Source of the DNA: JAJYIV01 sp964499955
GTDB taxonomy: Bacteria > Patescibacteriota > Patescibacteriia > UBA9934 > GWF2-40-263
DNA: 64,000 nt
Direction: 5' to 3'
Assembly (NCBI GenBank): GCA_964499955.1
Contig: CAZCMI010000001.1
Span: forward strand, 1-64,000
Part shown: positions 16,145 through 24,555 of the stretch, in pieces
Numbering within the stretch: position 1 is the first letter of the stretch
How the letters are laid out: the number at the start of each line of letters is the position of its first letter
The notes under the pieces: model-generated
Seen by the model: the letters and a program-made list of their open reading frames with translations, nothing else
Database searches by the model: none
Told to the model about the DNA's origin: nothing
Position numbers and translations under genes: made by a program

Positions 16145-17245
16145 TCAATTGCGAACGTAGCACAGGCCGCCCACAGCGCGTGCCGCCCCCGCCAATTCCA
16201 GCGTGGAAAGGACGGCGGAGACGCGTGCGGCGGGGAGTTCGGCGCGTTCCACCAGGTCGTCCACATGCAGGGGCTCGCGCGGGTGCAGCAAGGTCAGCAC
16301 GGCCGCTTCGTCCGGGTCGGCGGGTTGGTAGATGGGCAGGGCGGGTTGGGAAGAAACGGGCGGCGGGGCGAGGGACAGGGCGTCGAAGATGTCCTCGGGG
16401 GCGGTAACGCACAAGGCGCCTTCGCGGATGAGCCGGTGGCAGCCCGAAGACAGCGGGGCGTGGAACGGTCCCGGCACGGCGCCGACGTCCCGGCCGTGTT
16501 CCAGGGCGAAGCGCGCGGTGATGAGCGAACCGGAACCGGCGGCCGCTTCGATCACGAGCGTAAGGCGGGCGAGGCCGGCGATGACGCGGTTGCGGCGGGG
16601 GAAGTTCGCGGGGAAGACGGGCGTGCCTGGGGGAAATTCAGACAGGACGGCGCCGCCCGCGGCAAGGATGCGGTCCGCGAGCGCCCGGTTGCCCACGGGA
16701 TAGATGCTCGCGGCGTCCACGCCCGAACCGGGCACGGCCACGGTATGGCCCCCTGCATCCAGCGCGGCGCGGTGGGCGTGCGCGTCGATGCCGTAGGCCA
16801 GCCCGCTGACGATGGAAACGCCCGCGCGGGCCAGCGGCCCCACGAGTTCGCGCACGGCTTCCTGGCCGTAGGGTGTTGCATGGCGCGAGCCGACCACGGC
16901 CACGCAGGGCTGCTCGGCGGCGGGCAGAGCCCCGCGCACGAAGAGCACGGGCGGCGGGTCGTGGATGGTCGCCAAGGACGCCGGGTAGTCGTCGTCCAAG
17001 CGGGTGATGGCCCGCATGCCGGTTTCCCGCAGGCGTTCGGCTTCGCGTTCCGGTTCCAGGGTGCCGCGCAGGGCCACAAACTTTTCTGCCACATGCGGTT
17101 CGATGCCCGCGGCTACGAGGTCCGCCACGGACGCCAAAAACGCCTCGCGCATGGACGGAAAGCCGTCCGCGAGGCGCTTCATGCGCGCCGGGCCGAAGTC
17201 CGTGCAGCGCAGCAGGGCGAGCCAATAGGGCAGGTCGGGGCGCAT
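16145..17245 (-). CDS. dprA: DNA-processing protein DprA
   Basis: DprA/Smf loads RecA on incoming single-stranded DNA during natural transformation. The Rossmann-like core is clear: VAVVGSRHATPYGQEAV, SIVSGLAYGIDAHAHRAAL, FPRRNRVIAGLA and GSLITARFALEHGRDVGAVPG. An N-terminal SAM-like region and a C-terminal winged helix (about 60 residues) complete it. I chose the ATG at 17245 (366 residues), because it has the local gtATG context and the usual 11-nt gap after pth. The ATG at 17272 (375 residues), inside the end of pth, is the alternative. Confidence 0.9.
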   Translation of the reverse strand: MRPDLPYWLALLRCTDFGPARMKRLADGFPSMREAFLASVADLVAAGIEPHVAEKFVALRGTLEPEREAERLRETGMRAITRLDDDYPASLATIHDPPPVLFVRGALPAAEQPCVAVVGSRHATPYGQEAVRELVGPLARAGVSIVSGLAYGIDAHAHRAALDAGGHTVAVPGSGVDAASIYPVGNRALADRILAAGGAVLSEFPPGTPVFPANFPRRNRVIAGLARLTLVIEAAAGSGSLITARFALEHGRDVGAVPGPFHAPLSSGCHRLIREGALCVTAPEDIFDALSLAPPPVSSQPALPIYQPADPDEAAVLTLLHPREPLHVDDLVERAELPAARVSAVLSTLELAGAARAVGGLCYVRN

Positions 17246-17256
17246 ACGCGGCACGT

Positions 17257-17793
17257 TCAGTTCGCCAGCCATTTCTCAATTTCGTCCGCCGCGCGGGAAA
17301 GAATCTCCGGCAGGGCGGCGCGTTCCTCCGGCGTCCAGGAACCGAGCACCCAGTTTTCCAACGGGACGTTCGGATGTTCCGGTCGGCCGACGCCCACGCG
17401 CACGCGCGCCACTTCCGTGCTGTTCGGCAGCACGCCCAAAATGGACTTCATGCCGTTGTGCCCGCCCGCCGAACCCGACGCGCGGAAGCGGATTTCGCCG
17501 AAGGGCAGGTCGGCTTCATCGTAAACGACCAGCAGGCGGGAGGCGTCCAAGCCGTTGGCCTGCATGATGGTGCGCACGGCCTCGCCGCTGAGGTTCATGA
17601 AGGTCTTGGGCTTGGCCAGCAGGATTTTTCCATCCTCACGCACGGCCTGCGCCACCGTGGCTTTCCAAGCGTTTTTCGCCCGGAATTCCACGCCCAGCCG
17701 CCGGGCCACTTCTTCCACGACCAAAAAACCGACGTTGTGCCGCGTGCGTTCGTATTCCGTGCCGGGATTGCCCAGGCCGACGATGAGATGCAT
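17257..17793 (-). CDS. pth: Peptidyl-tRNA hydrolase
   Basis: A 178-residue enzyme that frees tRNAs from peptidyl-tRNAs dropped by the ribosome. The N-terminus LIVGLGNPGTEYERTRHNVGF carries the catalytic His19 and Asn9 (written here as two parts: LIVGLGNPG and RHNVGF). Also seen are KPKTFMNLSGEAV and GSAGGHNGMKSI. The length matches the family. It heads the pth-dprA operon. Confidence 0.94.
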   Translation of the reverse strand: MHLIVGLGNPGTEYERTRHNVGFLVVEEVARRLGVEFRAKNAWKATVAQAVREDGKILLAKPKTFMNLSGEAVRTIMQANGLDASRLLVVYDEADLPFGEIRFRASGSAGGHNGMKSILGVLPNSTEVARVRVGVGRPEHPNVPLENWVLGSWTPEERAALPEILSRAADEIEKWLAN

Positions 17794-17814
17794 AGAAAGA
17801 GAGGGAACGGGGAC

Positions 17815-17820
17815 AGTATA
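17815..17820 (-). promoter_or_regulatory. -10 box of pth-dprA
   Basis: TATACT on the minus strand, 21 nt before the pth ATG, giving a leader of about 14 nt. Confidence 0.6.
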
Positions 17821-17826
17821 CGGTAT

Positions 17827-18393
17827 TTATGGCCGCGACACATGCGGATTGCCGTTCAGGTAGAATCGCAGCAGGCGGCGGGACCAGCGGGGGCCGGCGT
17901 AGTCCACGCCGATGCGCGGCCGGGCGACGATGCGGGGGAGGCGTTTGTCGTCCGGTTCATCCGGTGCGATGAACAGGTCCTCGCCGAGCAAATCCATGCC
18001 ATCGTCCGTGCGGGTGATGGCCAAGGTTTTGCACAAGAGTCCGGGCCCGCAGGTTTTTCCCGCGCAGCCGGTGATCGGCTCCACGGCGCGGATCAGCACG
18101 GCCTGGCCTTCGCCGTTTCCCGTCACGACGTTCAGGCAGTGGTACATGCCGTAAATCAGATAGACGTACGCGTGCCCCGGCGGACCGAACATGGCGGCGT
18201 TGCGGGCCGTTTTGCCGCGCGCCGTATGGCAGGCTTTGTCCTGCGGGCCGAGGTACGCTTCCGTTTCCACGATGCGCGCCACGCGCGTTTCACCGCCCGC
18301 GTGCCGCACCAGGCACATCCCCAACAACTCCCGCGCCACCGCGTCGGCAGGGCGGGCGTAGAACGAACGGGGGAGGGGGCGCAGGGGAGGCAT
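17827..18393 (-). CDS. 3-methyladenine DNA glycosylase (AAG/MPG family)
   Basis: A 188-residue base-excision repair enzyme that removes alkylated purines. Family segments are present in order: ARELLGMCLVRH, RIVETEAYLGPQDKACH with the catalytic Glu, FGPPGHAYVYLIYGMYHCLN with the intercalating Tyr region (given as FGPPGHAYVYLIYGMY), VLIRAVEP and a CGPGLLCKTLAI segment. It lies 33 nt upstream of pth on the same strand but pth has its own -10 box. Start context cccATG is one of the few without T at -1. Confidence 0.9.
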   Translation of the reverse strand: MPPLRPLPRSFYARPADAVARELLGMCLVRHAGGETRVARIVETEAYLGPQDKACHTARGKTARNAAMFGPPGHAYVYLIYGMYHCLNVVTGNGEGQAVLIRAVEPITGCAGKTCGPGLLCKTLAITRTDDGMDLLGEDLFIAPDEPDDKRLPRIVARPRIGVDYAGPRWSRRLLRFYLNGNPHVSRP

Positions 18394-18434
18394 GGGTGGT
18401 ACGATAGAGGAAGAACCTCATTTTATCCACGGTT

Positions 18435-18908
18435 ATGGCTACACGAAACAAAGCAATCCCCGCCGCGTACATTTTCCTGGAGAAAGACGGAACGTATCTT
18501 ATCGCCCGGCGGTGCAATACCGGATATGAAGACGGGAATTACCAAGTCCCGGCCGGACACGTGGACGAAGGCGAATTGCCCACGGAAGCGATCGTGCGTG
18601 AGGCAAAAGAAGAAATCGGCATCGACCTGTCGCCGGCCGACCTTGAGTTGGTGCACGTATCGTACCGACCAAAGCACGATAACACGGACAATCGAGTGGA
18701 TTTTTTCTTTCGGGCGCGGACGTGGGGTGGTGAAATGAAGAACATGGAACCGCACAAATGCGATGATTTGAAATGGGTTCGTTTGGACGAATTGCCGGAG
18801 AATATGACGCCTCATGTCCGGGAAGCGTTTGAGGGCATGCGAAAAGGAATCTTCTTCAAAGAACTTGGCGCCGAGTTTTTGCGGGCGCACGGACTGTATC
18901 TGCTCTAG
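18435..18908 (+). CDS. Nudix hydrolase
   Basis: A 157-residue protein with the Nudix box GHVDEGELPTEAIVREAKEE followed by IGI. The order YIFLEKDGTYLIARR, YQVPAGHVDEGE resembles ADP-ribose/8-oxo-dGTP-type family members; the substrate is not predictable. The gene is visibly less GC-rich than its neighbours (ATT, AAA and GAT codons are frequent), which suggests recent acquisition or weaker amelioration. A -10-like TACGAT lies at 18400-18405. Confidence 0.85.
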   Translation: MATRNKAIPAAYIFLEKDGTYLIARRCNTGYEDGNYQVPAGHVDEGELPTEAIVREAKEEIGIDLSPADLELVHVSYRPKHDNTDNRVDFFFRARTWGGEMKNMEPHKCDDLKWVRLDELPENMTPHVREAFEGMRKGIFFKELGAEFLRAHGLYLL

Positions 18909-18935
18909 GGTTCCCACGGAAGCCGGTTCGATAAA

Positions 18936-18967
18936 ACAAAACACACCCCTCTCGAGGTGTGTTTTTT
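18936..18967. terminator. Bidirectional terminator between Nudix and der
   Basis: AACACACC/GGTGTGTT stem with an AAAACAAAA run on one side and TTTTTT on the other. It is shared by convergent genes. Confidence 0.85.
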
Positions 18968-18975
18968 GGCCAATT

Positions 18976-20340
18976 CTACGCCGACACGATGCCGCGCACG
19001 CTCATGCGCACGGGCGTGCCTTCGAGGTCGAAGCGGCGGCGGAGGCGGTTTTCCAGGAAGCGGAGGTAGCTGGGGTGCAGCACGTCCAGGCGCTTGGCCT
19101 TGATGACCACCTGGATGTGCGGCGGTGCCACGTCCGTTTGCGTCATGCCCAGGATTTTGGGCGGGGACGGACCCTTGCCCTTGCTGGGCAGGTGGGCCTT
19201 CACGGCGCCCTTCAGGAAGACGTCCAGTTCTTCGTCCGTCAGCTTGGTGAAGCGGCGGCGCTGGATGGCGTCCACTTGCTCGAAGACGTTTTGGATACGC
19301 TGGCCTTCCTTGGCGGAGGCGAACAGCACGGGCGCCCAGGTGAGGAACGGCAGGTGCGCGGCGATGTACTTCTTGAAGGCGTTGACGGTGTCCGGCTTTT
19401 TGTCCGGCACCAGGTCCCATTTGTTCGCCACCACGATGACGCCGACGTGGGCGTCCTTGAGCATGCCCGCCAGCGTGCGTTCCTGCGCGCCGATGGGTTC
19501 GTTCACATCCATGACGAACAGGGCGACGTCGCAGCGGCGCAGCATGTTGCGCGCGCGTTCCACGCCCGCTTGTTCCAACCCGCCCGTTTCCCGCACGCGG
19601 GCCTTTTTGCGCATGCCCGCGGTGTCCACGAACACGTACGAGCGGTCGCCGACCTGCACGCGGACGTCGTTGGGTTCGCGCGTGGTGCCCGCCACGGGGC
19701 TGACGATGAAGCGTTCTTCGCCCAGGATAGCGTTGAGCAGGGAGGACTTGCCGACGTTCGGCTTGCCGATCACCGCCACGCGCACGGCGTGCACCTGGCT
19801 GATGTCCGCCGGTTCCTTGCCGAGTTCCTTGAGCAAATCGTAGGCGTGGTCCAGCAGGTCGCCGATGCCGGTGCCTTTGACGGCGGAGACGGGCAGGGGG
19901 GCGGGCAGGCCCGGGAACTGCCATTCCTTGTTGTGCGCCGTTCCCGCCGTGGCCAGAGTTTCGGCCTTGTTGCCCACCACCACGACCGGCTTGTCGCTTT
20001 TGGCCAGCATGCGTGCCAATTCCCGTTCCTGGGGCAGGGCGCCGGTTTTCAAGTCCACCACGAAGAAAATCACGTCGGCCTTTTGCATGGCGATTTCGGC
20101 CTGGCGGATGACGTTGCGTTCGATTTCACCGGAGGCGTCCACGTCCAAGCCGCCCGTGTCTACCACGTTGACGATGCGGCCGCGCCACAGGCATTCGCCT
20201 TCCAGGCGGTCCCGCGTGGTGCCGGCTTCGTCCGAAACCAGCGCCTTTTGCGTTTCGGTGAGGCGGTTGAACAGGGTGGATTTGCCCACGTTGGTGCGGC
20301 CGACCAGGGCGATGGCGGGGACGGAGGAGGAAGAGGGCAT
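18976..20340 (-). CDS. der: Ribosome-assembly GTPase Der (EngA)
   Basis: A 454-residue protein with two tandem GTPase domains, the hallmark of Der, and a C-terminal KH-like domain. The P-loops are GRTNVGKST near residue 14 and GKPNVGKSS near 202. The second domain has DTAGMRKKARV and the NKWD motif (VVANKWDLV). The C-terminal segment LDVLHPSYLRFLENRLRRRF is typical. Der acts in 50S maturation. Start context cctATG. Confidence 0.95.
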   Translation of the reverse strand: MPSSSSVPAIALVGRTNVGKSTLFNRLTETQKALVSDEAGTTRDRLEGECLWRGRIVNVVDTGGLDVDASGEIERNVIRQAEIAMQKADVIFFVVDLKTGALPQERELARMLAKSDKPVVVVGNKAETLATAGTAHNKEWQFPGLPAPLPVSAVKGTGIGDLLDHAYDLLKELGKEPADISQVHAVRVAVIGKPNVGKSSLLNAILGEERFIVSPVAGTTREPNDVRVQVGDRSYVFVDTAGMRKKARVRETGGLEQAGVERARNMLRRCDVALFVMDVNEPIGAQERTLAGMLKDAHVGVIVVANKWDLVPDKKPDTVNAFKKYIAAHLPFLTWAPVLFASAKEGQRIQNVFEQVDAIQRRRFTKLTDEELDVFLKGAVKAHLPSKGKGPSPPKILGMTQTDVAPPHIQVVIKAKRLDVLHPSYLRFLENRLRRRFDLEGTPVRMSVRGIVSA

Positions 20341-20353
20341 AGGGCGAAACGAA

Positions 20354-20378
20354 AGGCCGCGGAAGCGCGGCCTGTTTC
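20354..20378 (-). terminator. Hairpin between the LytR-family gene and der
   Basis: GGCCGCG/CGCGGCC stem directly after the LCP stop codon, followed on the minus strand by TTTCGTTT. It is a weak-tailed terminator. Confidence 0.55.
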
Positions 20379-21869
20379 TTATTCAAGGTTGGCGGAATTT
20401 TGCCCTAAAACGACCAGGAAGTCAATATCCGGCTGGCTGGTCGGTGCCTGGGTGCCTCCGGGCGGGGCGGGGGTGCCGTCCACGCGCGCCAGCAGGGTAT
20501 TGAAGGCCTCGGCGTCCTTGCCGCCGGTGAGGTCGTACACCAGGGTGCGGGCCAGGCCGCGTTCCTCGGCATTGCCGATGCCCGTGACCTCGAAGCCGTC
20601 GGTTTTGAGCGCCAGGGAGAAGCGGTGCGCCAAGCCGGTGACGGCGGTGGCGTTTTGCACTTCCACCCGGCCCAGGCGCTTGGGAGCGGTGGGGGTGGCG
20701 GCGCCGTCTTCGAACACGCGTTCGGCCGCCTCGCGCACGGGGCGCCAGTCGTCGTTCTTCGGCAGCAGGACGTACGCGCCGTTGAGCGACGTGGCGTACA
20801 GCGGGGAGGCGTTGGACGAATCCAGCACCGTGGTGCGCAGGGTCGACACGTCGAAGTCCTTCAACTCATTGGCCAGACGCAGCAGTTCCCACGTTTCAAA
20901 GTTCGTGGCGATGTTGCGCTGCAGGGTGTCCCGCATCTGGTTCAAGCGGACGGGGTTGAGCAGGGTGCCGGCGGAGAAGACCTTTTCCTTCACCGCGGCG
21001 ATGACCTTCTGCTGGCGGCGGGAGCGGGCGAAGTCGGAGGCCTCGCCGTTGGTGCCGTAGCGGGAGCGGACGTATTTGAGCGCGGTGTCGCCGTCCATCT
21101 GCGTCCATCCTTCGGTGAACCGCAGCGTTTCGAACCGGCAGTCGTACACGGGAACCAGCACGGCCTCGCCCGTTTCCGGGTCGATCCGTTCGGCGGAGCC
21201 GCAGCTGGCGTATTCCATGCCGTGCGTGGGGTACCGGCTGTCTTGGAACGAGCGGTCCACGTACACGTCGATGCCGCCCACGTCGTCGATGAGCTGGGCG
21301 AAGCCGTCGAAGTCCACGCGCAGGTAGTAGTCCACGGGCTGGCCGAAGACCTGTTCCACCGTGCGGGCGGCCAACAGGGGGCCGCTGCCGCGTTCCGCGG
21401 TTTCGCCGTAGGCGTTGGCGGCGTTGATTTTCCGCTGGCCGAAGCCGGGAATGTCCACGGCCATGTCGCGCGGGATGGACAGCAGGCCGACCTCGCCGGT
21501 GGACGGGCGCCAGCTGGCCAGCATGATGGTGTCGGTGAGCTGCGCCCCTTCGTGGCCTTCGCCGCCGATGCCCATGAGCAGGATATTCACGCGGTCCCGG
21601 TCTTCGCCGCGCAGTTCCCGGTCCCCGGCGGTCACCAGCTGGCGGATGGTGCCGAAGAAGGAAAACGACGTGCGCGCCTCGCCGTTGGTGGCCACGCGGT
21701 ACGACAATGCCCCCGCCACGACCACGGCAAACACGCCCACCACCACGGCCGCCTTACCGAAAAAAAGAAGCGGCTTGCGCGGGCGCGGCTCGGGATCGCC
21801 CGGCGGCGGAGCCTGCGGGCGCAGCAGGTCTACCTGCGGCGGTTCGGTCGGTTGCGAGGCCGGTTCCAT
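20379..21869 (-). CDS. LytR-CpsA-Psr (LCP) family protein
   Basis: A 496-residue membrane enzyme of the family that transfers lipid-linked glycopolymers to peptidoglycan. A Pro-rich cytoplasmic tail (about 45 residues) precedes one transmembrane segment. The LCP domain has DRVNILLMGIGGEGHEGAQLT (seen as VNILLMGIGGEG), DTIMLASWRP, LLSIPRDMAVDIPGFG and KINAANAYGE, with the conserved Arg and Asp residues that bind the pyrophosphate lipid. The C-terminal LytR_C domain begins around VEVQNATAVTGLA. The ATG at 21869 is chosen because the -10 box at 21880 leaves no room for upstream starts. Confidence 0.87.
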   Translation of the reverse strand: MEPASQPTEPPQVDLLRPQAPPPGDPEPRPRKPLLFFGKAAVVVGVFAVVVAGALSYRVATNGEARTSFSFFGTIRQLVTAGDRELRGEDRDRVNILLMGIGGEGHEGAQLTDTIMLASWRPSTGEVGLLSIPRDMAVDIPGFGQRKINAANAYGETAERGSGPLLAARTVEQVFGQPVDYYLRVDFDGFAQLIDDVGGIDVYVDRSFQDSRYPTHGMEYASCGSAERIDPETGEAVLVPVYDCRFETLRFTEGWTQMDGDTALKYVRSRYGTNGEASDFARSRRQQKVIAAVKEKVFSAGTLLNPVRLNQMRDTLQRNIATNFETWELLRLANELKDFDVSTLRTTVLDSSNASPLYATSLNGAYVLLPKNDDWRPVREAAERVFEDGAATPTAPKRLGRVEVQNATAVTGLAHRFSLALKTDGFEVTGIGNAEERGLARTLVYDLTGGKDAEAFNTLLARVDGTPAPPGGTQAPTSQPDIDFLVVLGQNSANLE

Positions 21870-21879
21870 AGCGTCCATC

Positions 21880-21885
21880 ACTGTA
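21880..21885 (-). promoter_or_regulatory. -10 box of the LCP gene, leaderless spacing
   Basis: TACAGT on the minus strand ends 10 nt before the ATG at 21869. The transcript would begin at about 21873, downstream of the alternative ATG at 21878. Confidence 0.55.
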
Positions 21886-21913
21886 GACAAAAAAACGCGC
21901 CGGGACAAGAAAC

Positions 21914-21945
21914 AAAAACGCCCCCGCGCATGCGGAGGCGTTTTT
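21914..21945. terminator. Terminator downstream of tRNA-Val
   Basis: AAAAACGCC, imperfect GC stem, GGCGTTTTT. It lies directly next to the tRNA CCA end, and the A and T runs allow function on both strands. Confidence 0.7.
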
Positions 21946-22021
21946 GGTGGATGTTGCTGGGATCGAACCAGCGACCTCACCGATGTGAACGGTGCGCTCT
22001 AACCAGCTGAGCTAAACATCC
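21945..22021 (-). tRNA. tRNA-Val (CAC)
   Basis: 77 nt: acceptor GGATGTT/AACATCC, D arm GCTC-AGCTGGTTA-GAGC, anticodon stem CACCG/CGGTG with loop TTCACAT, T arm GCTGG-TTCGATC-CCAGC, encoded CCA. Confidence 0.93.
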
Positions 22022-22031
22022 GTGCGGAAGG

Positions 22032-22060
22032 AAAATAGCACGGGCGCCGGAAACGTTCAA
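22032..22060 (-). promoter_or_regulatory. Promoter of tRNA-Val
   Basis: Minus-strand TTGAAC (22060-22055), 17-bp spacer, TATTTT (22037-22032), 10 nt before the tRNA. Confidence 0.7.
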
Positions 22061-22098
22061 GTCGCGCCCCTTCGACCCTTGCTCCGGGCGGTTTCGCG

Positions 22099-22107
22099 TG
22101 CTATGCT
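22099..22107 (+). promoter_or_regulatory. Extended -10 promoter of lepB
   Basis: TGCTATGCT, 23 nt before the ATG at 22131. Confidence 0.55.
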
Positions 22108-22130
22108 TGGCGCAATCTTGCCTTTTGCCT

Positions 22131-22733
22131 ATGGCCACGGCCCGTCTTGATTCCTTCCTGCACCGTACGTTCGGCCCCACGGGCGCGGCGGCGGTCCTCT
22201 TCGTCATCGAAGTCCTGCAAATCGTCATCGTTTCGGCGGCCATCGTCCTGCCCATCCGCTACTTCCTGATCCAGCCGTTTAACGTGCGGGGCGCGTCCAT
22301 GGAGCCCAGCTTCTACGACAACGAATACCTCATCATCGACGAAATCTCCTATCGCTTCCGGGAGCCGCAGCGCGGGGAAGTGGTGGTATTCCGCTATCCC
22401 CTGGATCCCAGCCAGTATTTCATCAAGCGGGTGATCGGCCTGCCGGGCGAAACGGTGGAGGTCACGGACGGCCGCGTGACGGTGTTCAATCGCGTGCATC
22501 CGAACGGCACGGTGCTGGAGGAATCGTACTTGGAAGGCGTCGTCACGCACGGCAAGAAGAAAACCACCCTGGCCGACGGCGAATACCTCGTCCTCGGCGA
22601 CAATCGCGGCGAAAGCCTGGACTCCCGCAGTTTCGGCCCCGTCAAACGCACGGACATCGTCGGGCGGGTGTGGGTACGGGGATTGCCCGTTTCCCGCGCG
22701 TCCATCTTCCAACCTCCCGAATACGGGTTTTAG
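22131..22733 (+). CDS. lepB: Signal peptidase I
   Basis: A 200-residue membrane protease that removes signal peptides. One transmembrane segment (about residues 20-45) precedes the catalytic Ser56 in GASMEPSF and Lys99 in YFIKRVIGLPGE. Box E is GDNRGESLDSR. The start at 22131 has cctATG and sits just before the transmembrane segment. hisS follows by 18 nt. Confidence 0.94.
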   Translation: MATARLDSFLHRTFGPTGAAAVLFVIEVLQIVIVSAAIVLPIRYFLIQPFNVRGASMEPSFYDNEYLIIDEISYRFREPQRGEVVVFRYPLDPSQYFIKRVIGLPGETVEVTDGRVTVFNRVHPNGTVLEESYLEGVVTHGKKKTTLADGEYLVLGDNRGESLDSRSFGPVKRTDIVGRVWVRGLPVSRASIFQPPEYGF

Positions 22734-22751
22734 CCCCTCTCCCTCTCCTCT

Positions 22752-24170
22752 ATGACCGCCAAAAAACCCGCCGCTCCCAAGAAGAAGACGGAAGAGCCAA
22801 AGGCGAAACCCGCCGCGCCCGCCACGCCCGCCGCGGGTGGGAAGGAAGCCGCGCCGGCCAAGAAAACCAAGCCGGCCCCGGAATTGCTGCGCGGATTCCG
22901 CGACATCCTGCCGGAGGAACAGCCCCGCTGGCAGAAGTTGCGCGACACGGTCCGCGCCCTGGCCGAAGCGTACAGCTTCGACCGCATCGACACGCCGATT
23001 TTGGAGCGCGTCGAGCTGTTCCAGCGCACGGTGGGCAAGCAAACCGACATCGTGGAGAAGGAAATGTACGCCTTCACCGACGCGTCGGAAGAACAGGTCG
23101 CCCTGCGCCCGGAAGCCACGGCGTCCGTTGCGCGCGCCTACGCCAACCACGGCATGTTCAACCTGCCCCAGCCGGTGAAGCTGTGGTACGAGGGCCCCAT
23201 GTTCCGCCACGAGCGTCCGCAAGCCGGCCGCTATCGTCAGTTCCACCAGGCCGGATTCGAGGTGCTCGGGTCGGCCGAAGCCATCATGGACGCCCAGCTC
23301 ATCATGATCGCCGTGCAGATCATGAAGGACATCGGCCTGCCCACGGTGGTACAGATCAACTCCATCGGCACGCCGGAAACCCGCCAGGCGTACCTGGCCG
23401 AATTGACCAGCTATTTCCGCCCGCACCGCGCCAAGCTGTCGGAAGACGACAAGCGCCGCCTGCAGAAGAACCCGCTGCGGATTTTGGACAGCAAGGATCC
23501 CACGGTGCAGGAATTGCTGGCGAACGCCCCGCCCATCGTGGACTGGCTGGACGAAACGTCCAAGGCCCACTTCACCAAGGTGCTCGAGTTTTTGGACGAA
23601 GTGGAAATCCCCTACGTGCTCAATCCGCACTTGGTGCGCGGGTTGGACTACTACACCCACACGGTGTTCGAGCTGTGGGAGGCGGGGGACACCGGCGAAC
23701 GGGCGCAAAACGCCCTGGCCGGCGGCGGCCGCTACGACGGCTTGCTGGAACTGCTTTCGGGCCGTCCCACGCCCGCCTGCGGCTTCGCCATCGGCATGGA
23801 ACGCGTGGCGCGCACCCTGGCGGAGCGCAACCTGCCCGGCACGGGCCGCCCAGCGCCGCAGGTCTTCTTCGCCCAGCTGGGCGACGCCGCCCGCCGCGTG
23901 GGCCTGAAACTCTACGAGCAATTCCGCCAAGGCGGCATTCCCGTGGCCGAGGCCTTCGGCAAGAACGCCCTGAAAACCCAGTTGGAATCGGCCAACAAGC
24001 TGGGCGTGCCCTACACGCTCATCATCGGCCAAAAGGAGGTGCTGGACGGCACGGTGATCATCCGCGACATGGATTCCGGCGCCCAGGAAATCGCCGACCG
24101 GGAAAAGATCGTTTCCCTCATGAAACGCAAGCTCTCCGGCGCGCCGGAGGCGGGCGAGGCGCAGGCGTAA
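22752..24170 (+). CDS. hisS: Histidine--tRNA ligase with basic N-terminal extension
   Basis: A 472-residue class II synthetase charging tRNA-His. The core begins near residue 45 with LRGFRDILPEE; motif 2 is the MFRHERPQAGRYRQFHQ segment, the His-specific stretch is LVRGLDYYTHTVFE, and the C-terminal anticodon-binding domain starts around PAPQVFFAQLG. The first 44 residues are Ala, Pro and Lys rich (for example KKPAAPKKKTEEPKAK) and have no counterpart in standard HisRS, which has about 425 residues. They resemble basic RNA-binding tails. Confidence 0.94.
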   Translation: MTAKKPAAPKKKTEEPKAKPAAPATPAAGGKEAAPAKKTKPAPELLRGFRDILPEEQPRWQKLRDTVRALAEAYSFDRIDTPILERVELFQRTVGKQTDIVEKEMYAFTDASEEQVALRPEATASVARAYANHGMFNLPQPVKLWYEGPMFRHERPQAGRYRQFHQAGFEVLGSAEAIMDAQLIMIAVQIMKDIGLPTVVQINSIGTPETRQAYLAELTSYFRPHRAKLSEDDKRRLQKNPLRILDSKDPTVQELLANAPPIVDWLDETSKAHFTKVLEFLDEVEIPYVLNPHLVRGLDYYTHTVFELWEAGDTGERAQNALAGGGRYDGLLELLSGRPTPACGFAIGMERVARTLAERNLPGTGRPAPQVFFAQLGDAARRVGLKLYEQFRQGGIPVAEAFGKNALKTQLESANKLGVPYTLIIGQKEVLDGTVIIRDMDSGAQEIADREKIVSLMKRKLSGAPEAGEAQA

Positions 24171-24189
24171 ACGCGGCCGCCGCGTAATC

Positions 24190-24218
24190 TTGACAGGAAA
24201 CGCCCGGTCGCCTATCAT
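24190..24218 (+). promoter_or_regulatory. Promoter of rpsU
   Basis: TTGACA (24190-24195), 17-bp spacer, TATCAT (24213-24218). It is one of the strongest native promoters here; the leader is about 35 nt. Confidence 0.8.
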
Positions 24219-24259
24219 TCCGCACATCGATTTTCCCTTACTTTTTATCCATTCCGCCT

Positions 24260-24511
24260 GTGTCCGTTGTTGAAACCAAGCGTCGCAAGGGCGAGAGCTT
24301 CGACGGCCTGCTGCGTCGCTTCACCCGCCGGGTGCAGTCCAGCGGCAAGCTGCTGGAAACCCGCAAGTTCCGCTTCCACGTCAAGGAGCCGAACAAAACG
24401 ACCCAAAAAGAAAGCGCCATCCGCCGCATCACCACCCGCGCCCAGCGCGACTACCTGATGAAAGTCGGCAAGCTGGTGGAAGACAAGAAGCGCGGCCGCG
24501 GCCGCCGCTAA
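24260..24511 (+). CDS. rpsU: 30S ribosomal protein bS21
   Basis: An 83-residue basic protein. The S21 core is SFDGLLRRFTRRVQSSG then LETRKFRFHVKEPNK; the C-terminus is Arg/Lys rich. The start is GTG in a cctGTG context, so the -1 T rule holds for a non-ATG start. bS21 helps mRNA binding near the 16S 3' end. rpsU followed by yqeY is a widely conserved pair. Confidence 0.92.
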   Translation: MSVVETKRRKGESFDGLLRRFTRRVQSSGKLLETRKFRFHVKEPNKTTQKESAIRRITTRAQRDYLMKVGKLVEDKKRGRGRR

Positions 24512-24513
24512 GC

Positions 24514-24537
24514 AAAAGGACCCGGCCGGGTCCTTTT
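24514..24537 (+). terminator. Terminator after rpsU
   Basis: Perfect AAAAGGACCC/GGGTCCTTTT hairpin with a 4-nt loop, placed between rpsU and the yqeY promoter. Confidence 0.85.
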
Positions 24538-24538
24538 C

Positions 24539-24547
24539 TGCTATGAT
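24539..24547 (+). promoter_or_regulatory. Extended -10 promoter of the YqeY-pilin gene, leaderless spacing
   Basis: TGCTATGAT ends 8 nt before the ATG at 24556, so the mRNA probably starts at or next to the start codon. Confidence 0.6.
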
Positions 24548-24555
24548 ATCCCCAT

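Noticed and set aside
13747..16407. Plus-strand open frame of 886 codons opposite topA
   Set aside because: It is the shadow of a clear topoisomerase I gene; the translation is rich in Val/Arg/Gly/His without domain signals.
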